Positions 16,641 to 26,840 of a stretch of DNA of 64,000 nt are shown piece after piece. The DNA lies in the NCBI GenBank assembly GCA_946528555.1, contig CAMMYS010000029.1:1-64000 (forward strand), in the 5' to 3' direction. Made by a program: the position numbers and the translations under genes. Origin of the DNA: an uncultured Mycoplasmatota bacterium. Its GTDB lineage: Bacteria; Bacillota_I; Bacilli_A; RF39; UBA660. Positions within the stretch are counted from its first letter, which is position 1; every line of letters begins with the position of its first letter. The notes under the pieces are model-generated. The model saw nothing but the letters and a program-made list of their open reading frames with translations. It was not told the origin of the DNA and made no database searches.

Positions 16641-18656
16641 ATGAAAAAAAGGGAAGTTGATTTGAAAAAAACTGTTAAAAAGTTTGTTTCTAATAATATT
16701 TTATTTTTATCATATATAGTAATTTCTGTTTTAACAGAAGTTTTTTTGCGTATTTCTACAGTTGGAGGACATTTCTATATTAAAGCTTTATATGCTGATG
16801 TAGCATTTGCTTTATTAGTAGGATCTTTTGGTTATTTATTTAAACCTAAAAATAGATTTGTATATTATTTTATTATTTTATTCTTTGATGTAGGATTATG
16901 TGTTGCTAATATTATTTATTATCAATTTTATACTTCTTTTATTTCAGTAGATTTACTTTCCACAGCATCTATGATAGGACAAGTTAATGATTCATTATTT
17001 GCTAAGATGCATATTAGACATTTCTTATTTTTAATATTTTTAGTTATTTTTGTTTTAATACATTTAAAACTTAAAAAAAATAATTATTATGAAAAGCTAG
17101 AGAATAAAGAAGAAACAATTAAATATAAAAATATAGTTATACCAATTATAGTAATAGTTGTTATATTATTTGGAATGTCTTTATTTGATATACATCTATA
17201 TGCTAAGAAATGGAATAGAGAAAATATATTAAAAAGATACGGTATGTATGTTTATACAGTTACTGATATGATACAAAGTATACATCCAAAAATAGATAAT
17301 TTATATGGTTATGATGAATCAGCATTAGCATTTAGAAATTATTATTCATGTAAATGGGATGAAAAAGAAATAGTTAATCAATATACTGATTTATTTAAAG
17401 ATAAAAATGTATTATTAATACATATGGAAAGTATACAAAACTTCTTAATTGATTTAAAAATTAATGATAAAGAAGTAACACCTTTCTTAAATAAATTAAC
17501 TAAAGAAGGAATATATTTTAATAAATTTTATCCTCAAATAAGTGTAGGTACATCTTCAGATACTGAATTTACTTTAATGACTGGCTTAATGCCATCTTCA
17601 AGTGGTACTGTATTTGTTAATTATTATGATAGAACTTATCATAGTATGATAGAGTATTTTAATAAACAAGGATATTATACATTTAGTACTCATGCTAATG
17701 ACGCTGATTATTGGAACAGAAAGACTATGTATAAAACTATAGGTTATAAAGATTTTTTTGCTAAAGAAAGCTATATAGTTCCTGAAGATGAGGAAAGTGA
17801 TGAATTAGTAGGATTAGGTTTATCAGATAAGTCTTTTTTTAGACAATTTATTCCTAAATTGAAAGATATTAAAGAAAACAATAATAAGTTCTTTGGAACA
17901 GTTATTACATTATCTAATCACTCACCATTTAGTGATATAGAAGCATATGGTGATTTTGATGTCACTATGAATTATTCATATACTACTGCTAGAGGTAAAA
18001 AGGTTAGTGGACAATCTCCATATTTAGAAAATACTACAATGGGTAATTATATTAAATCTTCTCATTATGCAGATAGTGCTTTAAAGGAGCTTTTTGAGGG
18101 CTTAGAGAAAAATAATTTATTAGATAATACAATTATCATATTATATGGAGATCATGAAGCTAGAATACCTAAATCAGACTTTGAATTATTATATAATTAT
18201 GATCCTATTGAAAATAGAATAATTGATAGAGAAGATGAAGAATATATAAGTATGGATAATTATTCATATGATTTATTAAAAAATACACCATTAATTATTT
18301 GGTCAAAAGATATAGAATATAATCAAATAATTTCTAAAACAATGGGTATGTATGATGTTCTTCCTACTATTGCTAATATGTTTGGATTTGAAGAAAAATA
18401 TTCTTTAGGTCAAGATATATTTAATGATGGAGAAGGTATAGTAGTATTTCCAAATGGTAATGTACTTACTGATTCAGTTTATTATAGTAATATTAATGAA
18501 GAATATATATCTTTAAATGAAGGACCAATAAGTGAAGATTATATTAATAATATAAAAGAATATGCTAATGAAGTATTAGAAGTTTCTAATGGAATTATTA
18601 CTCATAATTTAATAGAGACAGAAAGTGATAAAGTAGGTAAATGCAATAAAAAATAA
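16641..18656 (+). CDS. Lipoteichoic acid synthase-like sulfatase-family membrane enzyme
   Basis: 671 residues. Five N-terminal membrane helices (within about 17-185) precede an extracytoplasmic sulfatase/LtaS domain. Key segments are HMESIQNF (metal-binding Glu), GTSSDTEFTL (nucleophile Thr region), SNHSPF and YGDHEAR (metal-binding Asp-His). This is the LtaS architecture; these enzymes polymerise glycerol phosphate from phosphatidylglycerol, or act as primases. The neighbouring region is a teichoic acid cluster, which fits. The C-terminal end is Asn/Glu-rich. The specific substrate cannot be told from sequence. Confidence 0.9.
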   Translation: MKKREVDLKKTVKKFVSNNILFLSYIVISVLTEVFLRISTVGGHFYIKALYADVAFALLVGSFGYLFKPKNRFVYYFIILFFDVGLCVANIIYYQFYTSFISVDLLSTASMIGQVNDSLFAKMHIRHFLFLIFLVIFVLIHLKLKKNNYYEKLENKEETIKYKNIVIPIIVIVVILFGMSLFDIHLYAKKWNRENILKRYGMYVYTVTDMIQSIHPKIDNLYGYDESALAFRNYYSCKWDEKEIVNQYTDLFKDKNVLLIHMESIQNFLIDLKINDKEVTPFLNKLTKEGIYFNKFYPQISVGTSSDTEFTLMTGLMPSSSGTVFVNYYDRTYHSMIEYFNKQGYYTFSTHANDADYWNRKTMYKTIGYKDFFAKESYIVPEDEESDELVGLGLSDKSFFRQFIPKLKDIKENNNKFFGTVITLSNHSPFSDIEAYGDFDVTMNYSYTTARGKKVSGQSPYLENTTMGNYIKSSHYADSALKELFEGLEKNNLLDNTIIILYGDHEARIPKSDFELLYNYDPIENRIIDREDEEYISMDNYSYDLLKNTPLIIWSKDIEYNQIISKTMGMYDVLPTIANMFGFEEKYSLGQDIFNDGEGIVVFPNGNVLTDSVYYSNINEEYISLNEGPISEDYINNIKEYANEVLEVSNGIITHNLIETESDKVGKCNKK

Positions 18657-18678
18657 AGCTTAATTAGCTTTATTTTTT
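18648..18678. terminator. Bidirectional terminator between convergent genes
   Basis: A 13-bp perfect stem (AAAAAATAAAGCT / AGCTTTATTTTTT) with a 5-base loop contains the stop codons of both convergent genes. Confidence 0.9.
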
Positions 18679-20183
18679 ATTGATTTCTTTTTATTTTTTT
18701 TAGGTTTAATTTCTTTCTTTTCTTCAGATTCAATTGGTTTAACATCTTTGTTTTCTTTTGCATCTATTGGTTTAACATCTTTATTTTCATCTTGAGTTAC
18801 TTCTTCAACACTTTTTAATTCCTTTTGTTTTTTCTTTTCTTCAGCTTGTCTTTGTTTTTCTTCAATCATATTTAATAATTTCTTTAATTTCTTTTTAGAA
18901 TTTGATCTAGATACTAAAGCTAATAATGTAACAAACATCATTAATCCACAAGCTGCGGTTAATATAATAACTAAATCTTTATAATCATCTTTATTTTTAT
19001 TATCTGTAGGAATAATAGTATCTTTTACATTTTCTTTTTCTTCTTCAACATATCTAACAGCCGTATTAGTTTCATCATCATATAAATAATAACTATCTAA
19101 ACCAGTTATTAGATTTCTTGCTTTTAAAATATAATAATTATTAGCATAAGCTAGTTTTAATGAATTAAATGTATGATTACCAATTGTTACAGTACTTTTT
19201 GTATATTTCTCACCAAAATCTTTATCTATTTCTAATGGATATAGTTCTAATTCATCTAATTTAACATCAAAATATTGACTATATGTATTATTAACTGAAT
19301 CATAAATATATAGATTTGTTTCTTCACTATTTTTAAGACCAACTAATGTATATTTATTAGTTTCATTATAGAATGCAGGAACATCTAATTCATTTATTTT
19401 AATAGTTGTTTTTTCATATCCATCAGGACATTCAAGAGCACTTTCTCTTTTAACAACTGTTAAGTCTTGACCATTTACATTTACTATTATTGGATTAGGA
19501 TCTATAACATTAACAGTTATTTTATAAGTTCTTGTACTTCCATTTTGAGCTTTAACAGTAACTTTAAATACATTTTCGCCTTCGCTAACATTCTTTTTCC
19601 CAGCACCTGATACTGAAGCTCTACTATCATTTTTAGTTGCTTTAATATTAATAGATGTTGTATTTGAAGAAGCTTCTGCTGTATATTCTAAAGTATCTTT
19701 TTTAAATGAAGGTGAAAGAGTTAATCCATTAATTGATAATTTCTTTAAATAATTATCTTTTGAATAAGATGCCTCTAATTCTTTTTGTGTAATAATATTA
19801 ACAGTTTTAGGATTAATATTAAGTGACATAGATTTTTCTTCATTATAATCAAGCACATCTATACTTTTAACAGATATTTTAGCAGAACCAGTACTTATAG
19901 CTTTAAATTTATATGTATATGATATTGATTTTTTCTTTCCATATGATTTAACACTAGCACTACCACTTGTCATTTTAAGTTTACTTGAATCATAACTTGG
20001 AGTGAACTCCCATGTTCCGAAATAACTTCCAGATGATATTTTAATTGTTACTGTAAATGTATTACCAACAACAACTTTACTTGATGAAGATGATACACTA
20101 ACTGTAGCACTTGATGCATTAACAGATAGGGTAAACATAAAAGTAACAAGTATTCCAAATAATAATTTTTTAAGTTTATTCAT
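18660..20183 (-). CDS. Membrane-anchored cohesin-like protein with cadherin-like domain
   Basis: 507 residues: signal peptide (1-23), a cohesin-like beta domain (about 25-135; VVVGNTFTVTIKIS, YDSSKLKM), a cadherin-like beta-sandwich domain (about 147-227; LSPSFKKDTLEYTAEA), an unassigned domain (230-390), a membrane helix at about 404-425, and a Lys/Glu-rich cytoplasmic tail with repeated NKDVKPI units. It lies 14 bases downstream of a dockerin-bearing hydrolase gene on the same strand. Cohesins bind dockerins, so it may hold that enzyme at the cell surface. The cohesin call rests on fold pattern and neighbour, so it needs a profile search. Confidence 0.75.
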   Translation of the reverse strand: MNKLKKLLFGILVTFMFTLSVNASSATVSVSSSSSKVVVGNTFTVTIKISSGSYFGTWEFTPSYDSSKLKMTSGSASVKSYGKKKSISYTYKFKAISTGSAKISVKSIDVLDYNEEKSMSLNINPKTVNIITQKELEASYSKDNYLKKLSINGLTLSPSFKKDTLEYTAEASSNTTSINIKATKNDSRASVSGAGKKNVSEGENVFKVTVKAQNGSTRTYKITVNVIDPNPIIVNVNGQDLTVVKRESALECPDGYEKTTIKINELDVPAFYNETNKYTLVGLKNSEETNLYIYDSVNNTYSQYFDVKLDELELYPLEIDKDFGEKYTKSTVTIGNHTFNSLKLAYANNYYILKARNLITGLDSYYLYDDETNTAVRYVEEEKENVKDTIIPTDNKNKDDYKDLVIILTAACGLMMFVTLLALVSRSNSKKKLKKLLNMIEEKQRQAEEKKKQKELKSVEEVTQDENKDVKPIDAKENKDVKPIESEEKKEIKPKKNKKKSIKNKAN

Positions 20184-20197
20184 AATATAATTCCTTT

Positions 20198-22381
20198 CTA
20201 TAATAATTTATCTCCATTAATATGTTTTAATACTTTTAATAAATCTAACATAGTAATATTATCATCATCTGAAGTATCTCCTGCTTGGAAATTAGCATCT
20301 TGTAATGTTTTATCTCCATTAATATGTTTTAGTATTTGTAATAAATCTAACATTGTTATTAATCCATCTCCGGATGTATCTCCCTTAACACTTATTACAA
20401 ATTCTTTTGTTTCAGTAGGAGAAACTATTGTTACTTTTGATAGAGTAGTAAGAATATCATTATCATTTAATAATGTTCCATCAGCTTTAGTAAATCTTAC
20501 TTCAGCAGCTCCATATGATAAGAACATACTTTTAAATGTATTAACAGTAGTTCCATTTTGAACTTTAGTAATAATATCACCATTTAATCTTAATCCAGAA
20601 GCTTCAACAACTTCATTTGGTGTAATATTACCATCTATTTTTTTAATAGAAATAATATATTTCTTTTCATTTCCTGTTTCACTTGTAACAGTAATTGTTA
20701 CATCTTTTTCTTCATCTTCTAATAATATTTCACCAATACCATCTATTGTTGCAACTGAGCTTTGTGCTGTTGCTAAAATATTAACTTTTTCAGTAGTAGT
20801 TGGTACATATACGTTATATGTAAGAACATCTGAATCAAATGAAGGTGACATATTAAATCCTTCTACACTAAGTGATGCTAAATCATTATTTTTATCTCCA
20901 GCACCAGGTAGAGAAGTGTAATCAGGCATATTATTATAAATAGGTATTTCAAATACAAATGTTTCATTTAATAATCCTGCATCTTTATAAGATGAATGAG
21001 AACTTCCACCTTCAGTAGCAGGGGCTTGAATATTAGTCATATATTGATGAGTAAAGTTTGTATAGTAAGCATCAGGAGAAACATTAAATTTTTGATAATA
21101 AATTGTTCCTTGACCTTTATTGATATATCCATTTGCTAGGAATCTACTTCCTTCAGTAATAGCAACTTCTATATCATTCCATAATTCACCATCTCTTTTG
21201 ATAACTTTAGCTGCATATAATAAACCTCTTAATACAGAATTAACTTTAACACCATCAATTGTATCTTCATAAGCTCCTATATTAAAGAAATTATAATATC
21301 CACTATATGTATTTCCTTTAAATGTGAATTCTCCACCTGAAGTAGAAGAACTACCATTAGCACTAACTTCTAATCTAATACGACTTGCTATTGCTAAAGG
21401 ACTTATTTTATTTGTTCTACCAGCATTAACCATTGGAATTGTATATTTATCATCAGCTAGTTTACCAGAACCAAATATTGCTTTAACAAGAGCAGGATAG
21501 TTACTTTCTAATTCATTAGAATAATCTAACTTTTCAAACATAAATATTCTATTCTTAGTTAACCAGTTTCTAGGATCCATATAGAATGCTATAACAGCAT
21601 CATTTACATGAAACCAACTAGATGATTCAGCAGGTTTATTACTAGTTCTGTAATTATCATTTGTAGTTTGCATGTAACATTTTCCTTCTTCTGAAGAAAC
21701 AGCAATGCTAAAATTATGATTTGTTTGTTTTGCTATAAAATCCCAACTAGGATATTGAGTATGTAAATAATTTAAAAATGGAATATATGAATCAGGGAAT
21801 CCTTTAGATCTTAATACTTCTGCATACACAGGATCTTCTAAAGTAATATCTGATTTTTTAACAACAAAGTTTTTACACATATATCCAGTTTTAGAACCAT
21901 TGTATTCTATTTGATACCATTTACCACTTGAACAAGATGAATTATTTCCATCAACTTCATTTAGTATTTTAACGTTAGCACCAAGTGATAAAGAACCAAC
22001 TTTTTTACTAGATGCATTTGCTTTTTCACGAACAGCTACATCATTACCACTAACTCTAGCAGTCCAATCGACAACATTAATTCCATTGAAAGTATTATCT
22101 ACATATTTGACATAACTAGAGCATACATAAGCTTCTTTTTCTTTATAAAGAATTTTTAACCATCCATTTGAACATCCAGAACCAGTTATTTTATTTTTAT
22201 CTAATACTTTTATTTGAGTACCAGAGTTAACATTAAATAGTATTTTTCCATTAGTACTAGCTTCACTTCTAATTCTTACAGAAGAGCCAGTAATAATAGC
22301 GTCATATTCTTCAGCATTAATAAAAATAGGCACACTAAAAACAAGAACAAAAAGAATAATTAGTTTAAATATCCTGTTCAT
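20198..22381 (-). CDS. Secreted glucosaminidase with SH3b, cadherin-like and dockerin domains
   Basis: 727 residues: signal peptide (1-23), two bacterial SH3 domains (about 27-95 and 108-178), an endo-beta-N-acetylglucosaminidase domain (about 205-480; IRLEVSANG holds the likely catalytic Glu), a cadherin-like beta-sandwich domain (about 500-580), and a C-terminal type I dockerin with two Ca-binding repeats (GDTSGDGLITMLDLL and GDTSDDDNITMLDLL, each ending LKHINGDK). It would cut peptidoglycan glycan chains outside the cell. It is the first gene of an operon with the cohesin-like anchor protein. Confidence 0.9.
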   Translation of the reverse strand: MNRIFKLIILFVLVFSVPIFINAEEYDAIITGSSVRIRSEASTNGKILFNVNSGTQIKVLDKNKITGSGCSNGWLKILYKEKEAYVCSSYVKYVDNTFNGINVVDWTARVSGNDVAVREKANASSKKVGSLSLGANVKILNEVDGNNSSCSSGKWYQIEYNGSKTGYMCKNFVVKKSDITLEDPVYAEVLRSKGFPDSYIPFLNYLHTQYPSWDFIAKQTNHNFSIAVSSEEGKCYMQTTNDNYRTSNKPAESSSWFHVNDAVIAFYMDPRNWLTKNRIFMFEKLDYSNELESNYPALVKAIFGSGKLADDKYTIPMVNAGRTNKISPLAIASRIRLEVSANGSSSTSGGEFTFKGNTYSGYYNFFNIGAYEDTIDGVKVNSVLRGLLYAAKVIKRDGELWNDIEVAITEGSRFLANGYINKGQGTIYYQKFNVSPDAYYTNFTHQYMTNIQAPATEGGSSHSSYKDAGLLNETFVFEIPIYNNMPDYTSLPGAGDKNNDLASLSVEGFNMSPSFDSDVLTYNVYVPTTTEKVNILATAQSSVATIDGIGEILLEDEEKDVTITVTSETGNEKKYIISIKKIDGNITPNEVVEASGLRLNGDIITKVQNGTTVNTFKSMFLSYGAAEVRFTKADGTLLNDNDILTTLSKVTIVSPTETKEFVISVKGDTSGDGLITMLDLLQILKHINGDKTLQDANFQAGDTSDDDNITMLDLLKVLKHINGDKLL

Positions 22382-22411
22382 AGTATACCTCCATCATTAT
22401 ATTCTATATAG

Positions 22412-22420
22412 ATTATAACA
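22412..22420 (-). promoter_or_regulatory. Extended -10 promoter of the dockerin/cohesin operon
   Basis: On the minus strand TGTTATAAT lies about 30 bases upstream of the start at 22381; SD GGAGGT precedes the ATG. Confidence 0.6.
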
Positions 22421-22536
22421 AATTTTATTATTTATATGCTTATTTAAAAGGAAAAAATAACAATACTTTACACTTTTTAAATCATTATAAAATCTATAAT
22501 AAAACATATTTTATAGAAAAATAATTATAATTAAGG

Positions 22537-22542
22537 TATAAT
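22537..22542 (+). promoter_or_regulatory. Candidate -10 of tagO
   Basis: Perfect TATAAT 20 bases upstream of the tagO start; no clear -35 or TG extension. Its closeness to the ATG would leave a very short leader. Confidence 0.4.
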
Positions 22543-22562
22543 GAATATAAGGAAGTGAAAAA

Positions 22563-23624
22563 ATGGACAAATATTTAATTAATGGACATAATGTATTTGT
22601 AATAGTTGGCGTATGCTTTTTAGCTTCTGTTATATTTGTACATATAATGAAAAAAGTAGCCATATTTTTACATGTTTTAGATATGCCTGATAAGAAAAGA
22701 AAAATACATACTAAACCAATGCCACTTCTTGGGGGAATTGGAATATTCTTAGCATTCTTGTTAGGATATATGTTATTTGCAGAAAAAAATAATTTAATGT
22801 TATCAATATTAATTTCATCATTTTTGATAATGTTATTAGGTTTATTTGATGATATGACTAAAAGTGAAACACCAATGCCTAATAAGTATAAAGTATTAGT
22901 TCAAATAATAGTTGCTTGTATTATAGTATTCTATGGTGGATTAAAATTAACAAAAACTACTTTCTTAGGTTTATCATTAAATTTTGCAGTAGTTCCATTA
23001 TTACCTGAAATATTATCAGTATTAATAATTGTCGCTATTATTAATGCTATGAATTTAATTGATGGTTTAGATGGTTTATGCGCTGGAATATCATCAATTT
23101 ATTTCTTAACAATTGCAGTATTAGGATTTATATTAAATAAGTTTGGTGGATTAGATGTAGTATTAAGTTTAATAATGTTAGGATGTACTTTAGGATATTT
23201 AGTACATAATTTCCCACCAGCTAAAATATATCAAGGAGATGCTGGAAGTACATTTTGTGGTGCTATGATAGCAGTAATTTGTTTAATAGGTTTTAAAACA
23301 ACAACATTAGCATCATTAATAGTTCCATTATTTATTCTTGCTATTCCAATTTTAGATACATTATTTGCAATAGTTAGAAGAAAATTAAAAGGACAAAGAA
23401 TTGATCAAGCTGATAAAGAACATATACATCATCAATTATTAAAGAAATTTTCTAAGAAGAGTTCATTATTAATAATTTATGCTATTAATATATTATTCTC
23501 AGTAACAACTATCTTCTATACATTAGGAGATAAAACTGATTCAATTATATGTTATTGTATATTAGCAGTAATAGTATTATTCTTAGTACTTAAAACAAGT
23601 GTTATATTTGAAAGAAAAGACTAA
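22563..23624 (+). CDS. tagO: Undecaprenyl-phosphate GlcNAc-1-phosphate transferase (TagO/WecA family)
   Basis: 353 residues with about eleven membrane helices. Family motifs are clear: PDKKRKIHTKPMPLLGG near the start, NLIDGLDGL (the DxxD active-site loop), QGDAGST, and the C-terminal HIHHQL histidine motif. It transfers GlcNAc-1-P to undecaprenyl phosphate, the first committed step of wall teichoic acid and related glycan synthesis. The neighbours galE, gpsA, tagB/F-like genes and tagD support the teichoic acid pathway. MraY is ruled out by the HIHH motif. SD AAGGAAG. Confidence 0.93.
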   Translation: MDKYLINGHNVFVIVGVCFLASVIFVHIMKKVAIFLHVLDMPDKKRKIHTKPMPLLGGIGIFLAFLLGYMLFAEKNNLMLSILISSFLIMLLGLFDDMTKSETPMPNKYKVLVQIIVACIIVFYGGLKLTKTTFLGLSLNFAVVPLLPEILSVLIIVAIINAMNLIDGLDGLCAGISSIYFLTIAVLGFILNKFGGLDVVLSLIMLGCTLGYLVHNFPPAKIYQGDAGSTFCGAMIAVICLIGFKTTTLASLIVPLFILAIPILDTLFAIVRRKLKGQRIDQADKEHIHHQLLKKFSKKSSLLIIYAINILFSVTTIFYTLGDKTDSIICYCILAVIVLFLVLKTSVIFERKD

Positions 23625-23642
23625 TTTAATTAGTCTTTTATT
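23615..23642 (+). terminator. Terminator after tagO
   Basis: AAAAGACTAA / TTAGTCTTTT stem overlapping the stop codon, then T-rich DNA. Confidence 0.85.
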
Positions 23643-23670
23643 TTGAAATAAAAACAAATAATGATATAAT
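23643..23670 (+). promoter_or_regulatory. Promoter of galE-gpsA
   Basis: -35 TTGAAA (23643-23648), 16-base spacer, extended -10 TGATATAAT ending at 23670. Confidence 0.75.
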
Positions 23671-23690
23671 CAAATTAAGGTGATAGATGT

Positions 23691-24698
23691 ATGAAAATAT
23701 TAGTGACAGGTGGCACTGGTTATATTGGTAGCCATACATGTGTAGAACTATTAAATGAAGGATATGAAGTAGTTATTATAGATAATCTATATAATTCAAA
23801 GATTGAAACAGTTGATTATATAGAACAAATATCGGGAAAGAAAGTAAAATTTTATAAAGATGATTGTTGCGATAAAGAAGCTTTAAGAAAGATATTTAGA
23901 GAAAATAAAATAGATGCTGTTATTCACTTTGCTGGATATAAAGCAGTAGGTGAATCTGTAAAAATACCTTTAAATTATTATCATAATAATTTAGGTTCAA
24001 CTATTATACTTTGTGAAGTTATGAAAGAATTTAATTGTAAAAATATTATTTTTTCATCATCAGCAACTGTATATGGAGAATCAAAAAGAGTACCATTTAA
24101 AGAAACTTACAAGTTATCAACAACTAATCCATATGGTACTACTAAAATGTTTATAGAAAGAATTCTTACTGATTTACATATATCAGATGAAGATTGGAAT
24201 ATAGTACTTCTTAGATATTTTAATCCAATAGGAGCACATCCAAGTGGATTAATTGGTGAAGAACCAAATGGTATTCCAAATAATTTAATGCCATATGTTG
24301 TTAAAGTAGCAACAGGTGAACTTGAATGTTTAAGTATATTTGGTAATGATTATCCAACTAAAGATGGTACTGGAGTAAGAGATTATATTCATGTTATAGA
24401 TCTTGCAAGAGGACATGTTAAAGCTCTTGAAAAAATTAAAAAAGATAATGGATTATTTATATATAATTTAGGTACTGGTGAAGGATATAGTGTACTTGAA
24501 ATAGTTAAAACATTTGAAAGAGTTAATAATGTAAAAGTTAATTATAAAATTGCTCCAAGAAGAAAAGGTGATATTGCTATATGTTTAGCAGATCCATCTA
24601 AAGCAGAAAAAGAATTAAACTTTAAAGCAACTAAAACATTAGATGAAATGTGTAGAGATGCTTATAATTATGCAGTTAAAAATGGGAGTGCAAGATGA
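23691..24698 (+). CDS. galE: UDP-glucose 4-epimerase
   Basis: 335 residues, full family length. NAD-binding motif GGTGYIGSH at residues 7-15, catalytic SSSATVYG and NPYGTTK (Tyr-x-x-x-Lys), and the family C-terminal segment are present. It interconverts UDP-glucose and UDP-galactose (or UDP-GlcNAc/GalNAc) for glycan building. Its stop overlaps the next start by 4 bases (ATGA), so it is coupled to gpsA in a small envelope operon. Confidence 0.95.
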   Translation: MKILVTGGTGYIGSHTCVELLNEGYEVVIIDNLYNSKIETVDYIEQISGKKVKFYKDDCCDKEALRKIFRENKIDAVIHFAGYKAVGESVKIPLNYYHNNLGSTIILCEVMKEFNCKNIIFSSSATVYGESKRVPFKETYKLSTTNPYGTTKMFIERILTDLHISDEDWNIVLLRYFNPIGAHPSGLIGEEPNGIPNNLMPYVVKVATGELECLSIFGNDYPTKDGTGVRDYIHVIDLARGHVKALEKIKKDNGLFIYNLGTGEGYSVLEIVKTFERVNNVKVNYKIAPRRKGDIAICLADPSKAEKELNFKATKTLDEMCRDAYNYAVKNGSAR

Positions 24699-25663
24699 AT
24701 ATAGGAATAATAGGTAGCGGAGCATATGGTATTGCTTTAGCTAGCATAGCAGAATCAAATAATCATAATGTCTGTGTATGGACAAGAAGAGAAGAAGAAA
24801 AAGAAAAATTAGATAAAAAAAGACAATCTGATAGATTGCCTGGTTTTGATATACCAAAAAATATTAAATTTACAACAGATTTAGAAGAATGTGTTTCAAA
24901 TTCAGATTTAGTTGTATTAGTAGTTCCAGCTTATGCTTTTGAAGAAGTATTAAAAAAATTAAAAGGAATATTAAAAATACGTATTCCAGTTTTAATAGCT
25001 ACAAAAGGTATTCAACAAGATACATGCTTATTTTTACATGATGTTTTTAGAAAATATTGTTCAAATAAATATGCAGTTATATCAGGACCTACATTTGCAG
25101 CAGATATTGTAAAAGATAGTGCTATTGGAATGAGTTTAGGAACTAAATATAATAATGTTGAACAAGTAGTTAGAAAATGTTTTGAAAATAGTAGAACTAA
25201 GTTTAGAAGAACAAAAGATGTAGTAGGTGTAGAAATATGTGCTAGTGTTAAAAATGTAATGGCAATCGCAGCAGGTATTTTAGAAGGAATGGGAGTATCT
25301 GACTCAACAAGAGCATTATTCTTAACAGAAAGTTTAAATGATATTAAAGAATTAATACATGCTTTAGGTGGAAAGAAAAATACTATTTTATCATTCGCAG
25401 GTTTTGGAGATATATTAATGACTTGTACATCTAAAACATCTAGAAACTTTAGTTTTGGTTTATTAATAGGTGAAGGTGCTTCACAAAAAGAAGTTGATGA
25501 ATATTTAGAGACACATACAGTAGAAGGTATGTATACACTAAAATCTATTCATAAATTAGTAAGAAGAAAGAAAGTTAAAATACCAATTATTAATTTAATT
25601 CATAATGTAATTATTGGTAAAAAAGATAAAAAAGAATTCTTAAAATTCCTAATTGAAAAATAA
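24695..25663 (+). CDS. gpsA: NAD(P)-dependent glycerol-3-phosphate dehydrogenase
   Basis: 322 residues. The N-terminal Rossmann motif GSGAYGIAL, SGPTFAADI and the conserved catalytic ASVKNVMAIAAGILEGMG region are visible, followed by FAGFGDILMTCTS. It makes sn-glycerol 3-phosphate from dihydroxyacetone phosphate for lipids and CDP-glycerol. The segment after the catalytic Lys (STRALFLTESLNDI) differs from the usual NTKAALITRG pattern, so a diverged paralogue is possible. Position between galE and teichoic acid polymerase genes suggests it supplies the teichoic acid pathway. Confidence 0.85.
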   Translation: MNIGIIGSGAYGIALASIAESNNHNVCVWTRREEEKEKLDKKRQSDRLPGFDIPKNIKFTTDLEECVSNSDLVVLVVPAYAFEEVLKKLKGILKIRIPVLIATKGIQQDTCLFLHDVFRKYCSNKYAVISGPTFAADIVKDSAIGMSLGTKYNNVEQVVRKCFENSRTKFRRTKDVVGVEICASVKNVMAIAAGILEGMGVSDSTRALFLTESLNDIKELIHALGGKKNTILSFAGFGDILMTCTSKTSRNFSFGLLIGEGASQKEVDEYLETHTVEGMYTLKSIHKLVRRKKVKIPIINLIHNVIIGKKDKKEFLKFLIEK

Positions 25664-25728
25664 TGGCATACTTGCTATAAGAGGTAAAATATATTAAAAT
25701 ATTTTATGTAAGGACTTGGAGGTTTTCA

Positions 25729-26838
25729 ATGCTTTTATTTAATTATTTAATTAAAATTGGTTGTAATGTATTATACTTCTTTATGAAGTTTAAAAAGATA
25801 AATAATAACAAAGTAGTTTTTATTAGTAGACTAGATTCAAAAAAGTCACTAGATTTTTGTTTGCTTGAAGAAGAATTATTAAAAACAAATAAAAATGCTG
25901 AGTGTGTTTTTTTGTGTAAAAGGGTAACATCATTGACAAAAGATTTTTTTGGAAATGTAAAGTATACATTTGATTGTCTAGATAACTTAGCAAATGCTAA
26001 AGTTTGTATAACTGATTCTTTCGTACCTGCTATATCAATTGTAAATCATAAAAAAGAATTAAAGGTTATTCAAATATGGCATTCAATGGGAGCAATTAAA
26101 AAGTTCTCATTTCAAACATTAGGAAATGAATCAGGAAGAGATGAAAATGTTGCTAGAATATTAGATATGCATAGAAATTATGATTATATTATTTCAGGTA
26201 GTAAAGCAATGACTAAATATTTTTCTAAAGCATTTAATTATGATGAAAAATATTTTAAAAACTATGGACTTCCAAGAATGGATTATTTATTACATAATGA
26301 AAAGAAATTAAAAAATGAAATATATAAAGAATATCCATATTTAAAAAATAAAAAAGTTATATTATATGCTCCAACATTTAGAACAACTAATGATGATCAA
26401 ACAGATGAATTAATAAATAGTATTGATTTAGATAAATATAATTTAATAATTAAAGCACATGCTAGACAAGAATTAAAACATAATAAAAAAGTTCATACTT
26501 GTGATAAGTTTAGTGCATTAGATCTAATAACTGTATGTGATTATATTATTACTGATTATAGTGGAATAGCTATAGAAGCTGCAATACTTGATAAAAAAAC
26601 ATTATATTATGTATTTGATTATGAAAAATATAAAAAGAATAATGGTTTAAATATAGATTTATATAAAGAAATGCCAGGTTGTGTATTTAGTGATGCTAAA
26701 GAAATTAGTAAATTTATTGAAAAAGATAAATATGATATGAAAGTTTTATATGATTATAAAAATAGATATATTGATGTTCAAGATGGAACAAGTACAAAGA
26801 AAATAGTTGATCTAATTAATGATTGTATGGAGGAATAA
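25729..26838 (+). CDS. CDP-glycerol glycerophosphotransferase-family protein (TagB/TagF type)
   Basis: 369 residues. Family signatures are IQIWHSMGAIKKF (the HG/HS motif), LYAPTFR and ITDYSGIAIEAA. These peripheral membrane enzymes transfer glycerol phosphate (or another polyol phosphate) from a CDP carrier to the growing teichoic acid. The N-terminus has an amphipathic/hydrophobic segment (1-20). The neighbours are two more family members. It is the most diverged of the three: WHSMG where the others have WHGTP. The exact step (priming or polymerising) cannot be assigned. Confidence 0.88.
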   Translation: MLLFNYLIKIGCNVLYFFMKFKKINNNKVVFISRLDSKKSLDFCLLEEELLKTNKNAECVFLCKRVTSLTKDFFGNVKYTFDCLDNLANAKVCITDSFVPAISIVNHKKELKVIQIWHSMGAIKKFSFQTLGNESGRDENVARILDMHRNYDYIISGSKAMTKYFSKAFNYDEKYFKNYGLPRMDYLLHNEKKLKNEIYKEYPYLKNKKVILYAPTFRTTNDDQTDELINSIDLDKYNLIIKAHARQELKHNKKVHTCDKFSALDLITVCDYIITDYSGIAIEAAILDKKTLYYVFDYEKYKKNNGLNIDLYKEMPGCVFSDAKEISKFIEKDKYDMKVLYDYKNRYIDVQDGTSTKKIVDLINDCMEE

Positions 26839-26840
26839 TA

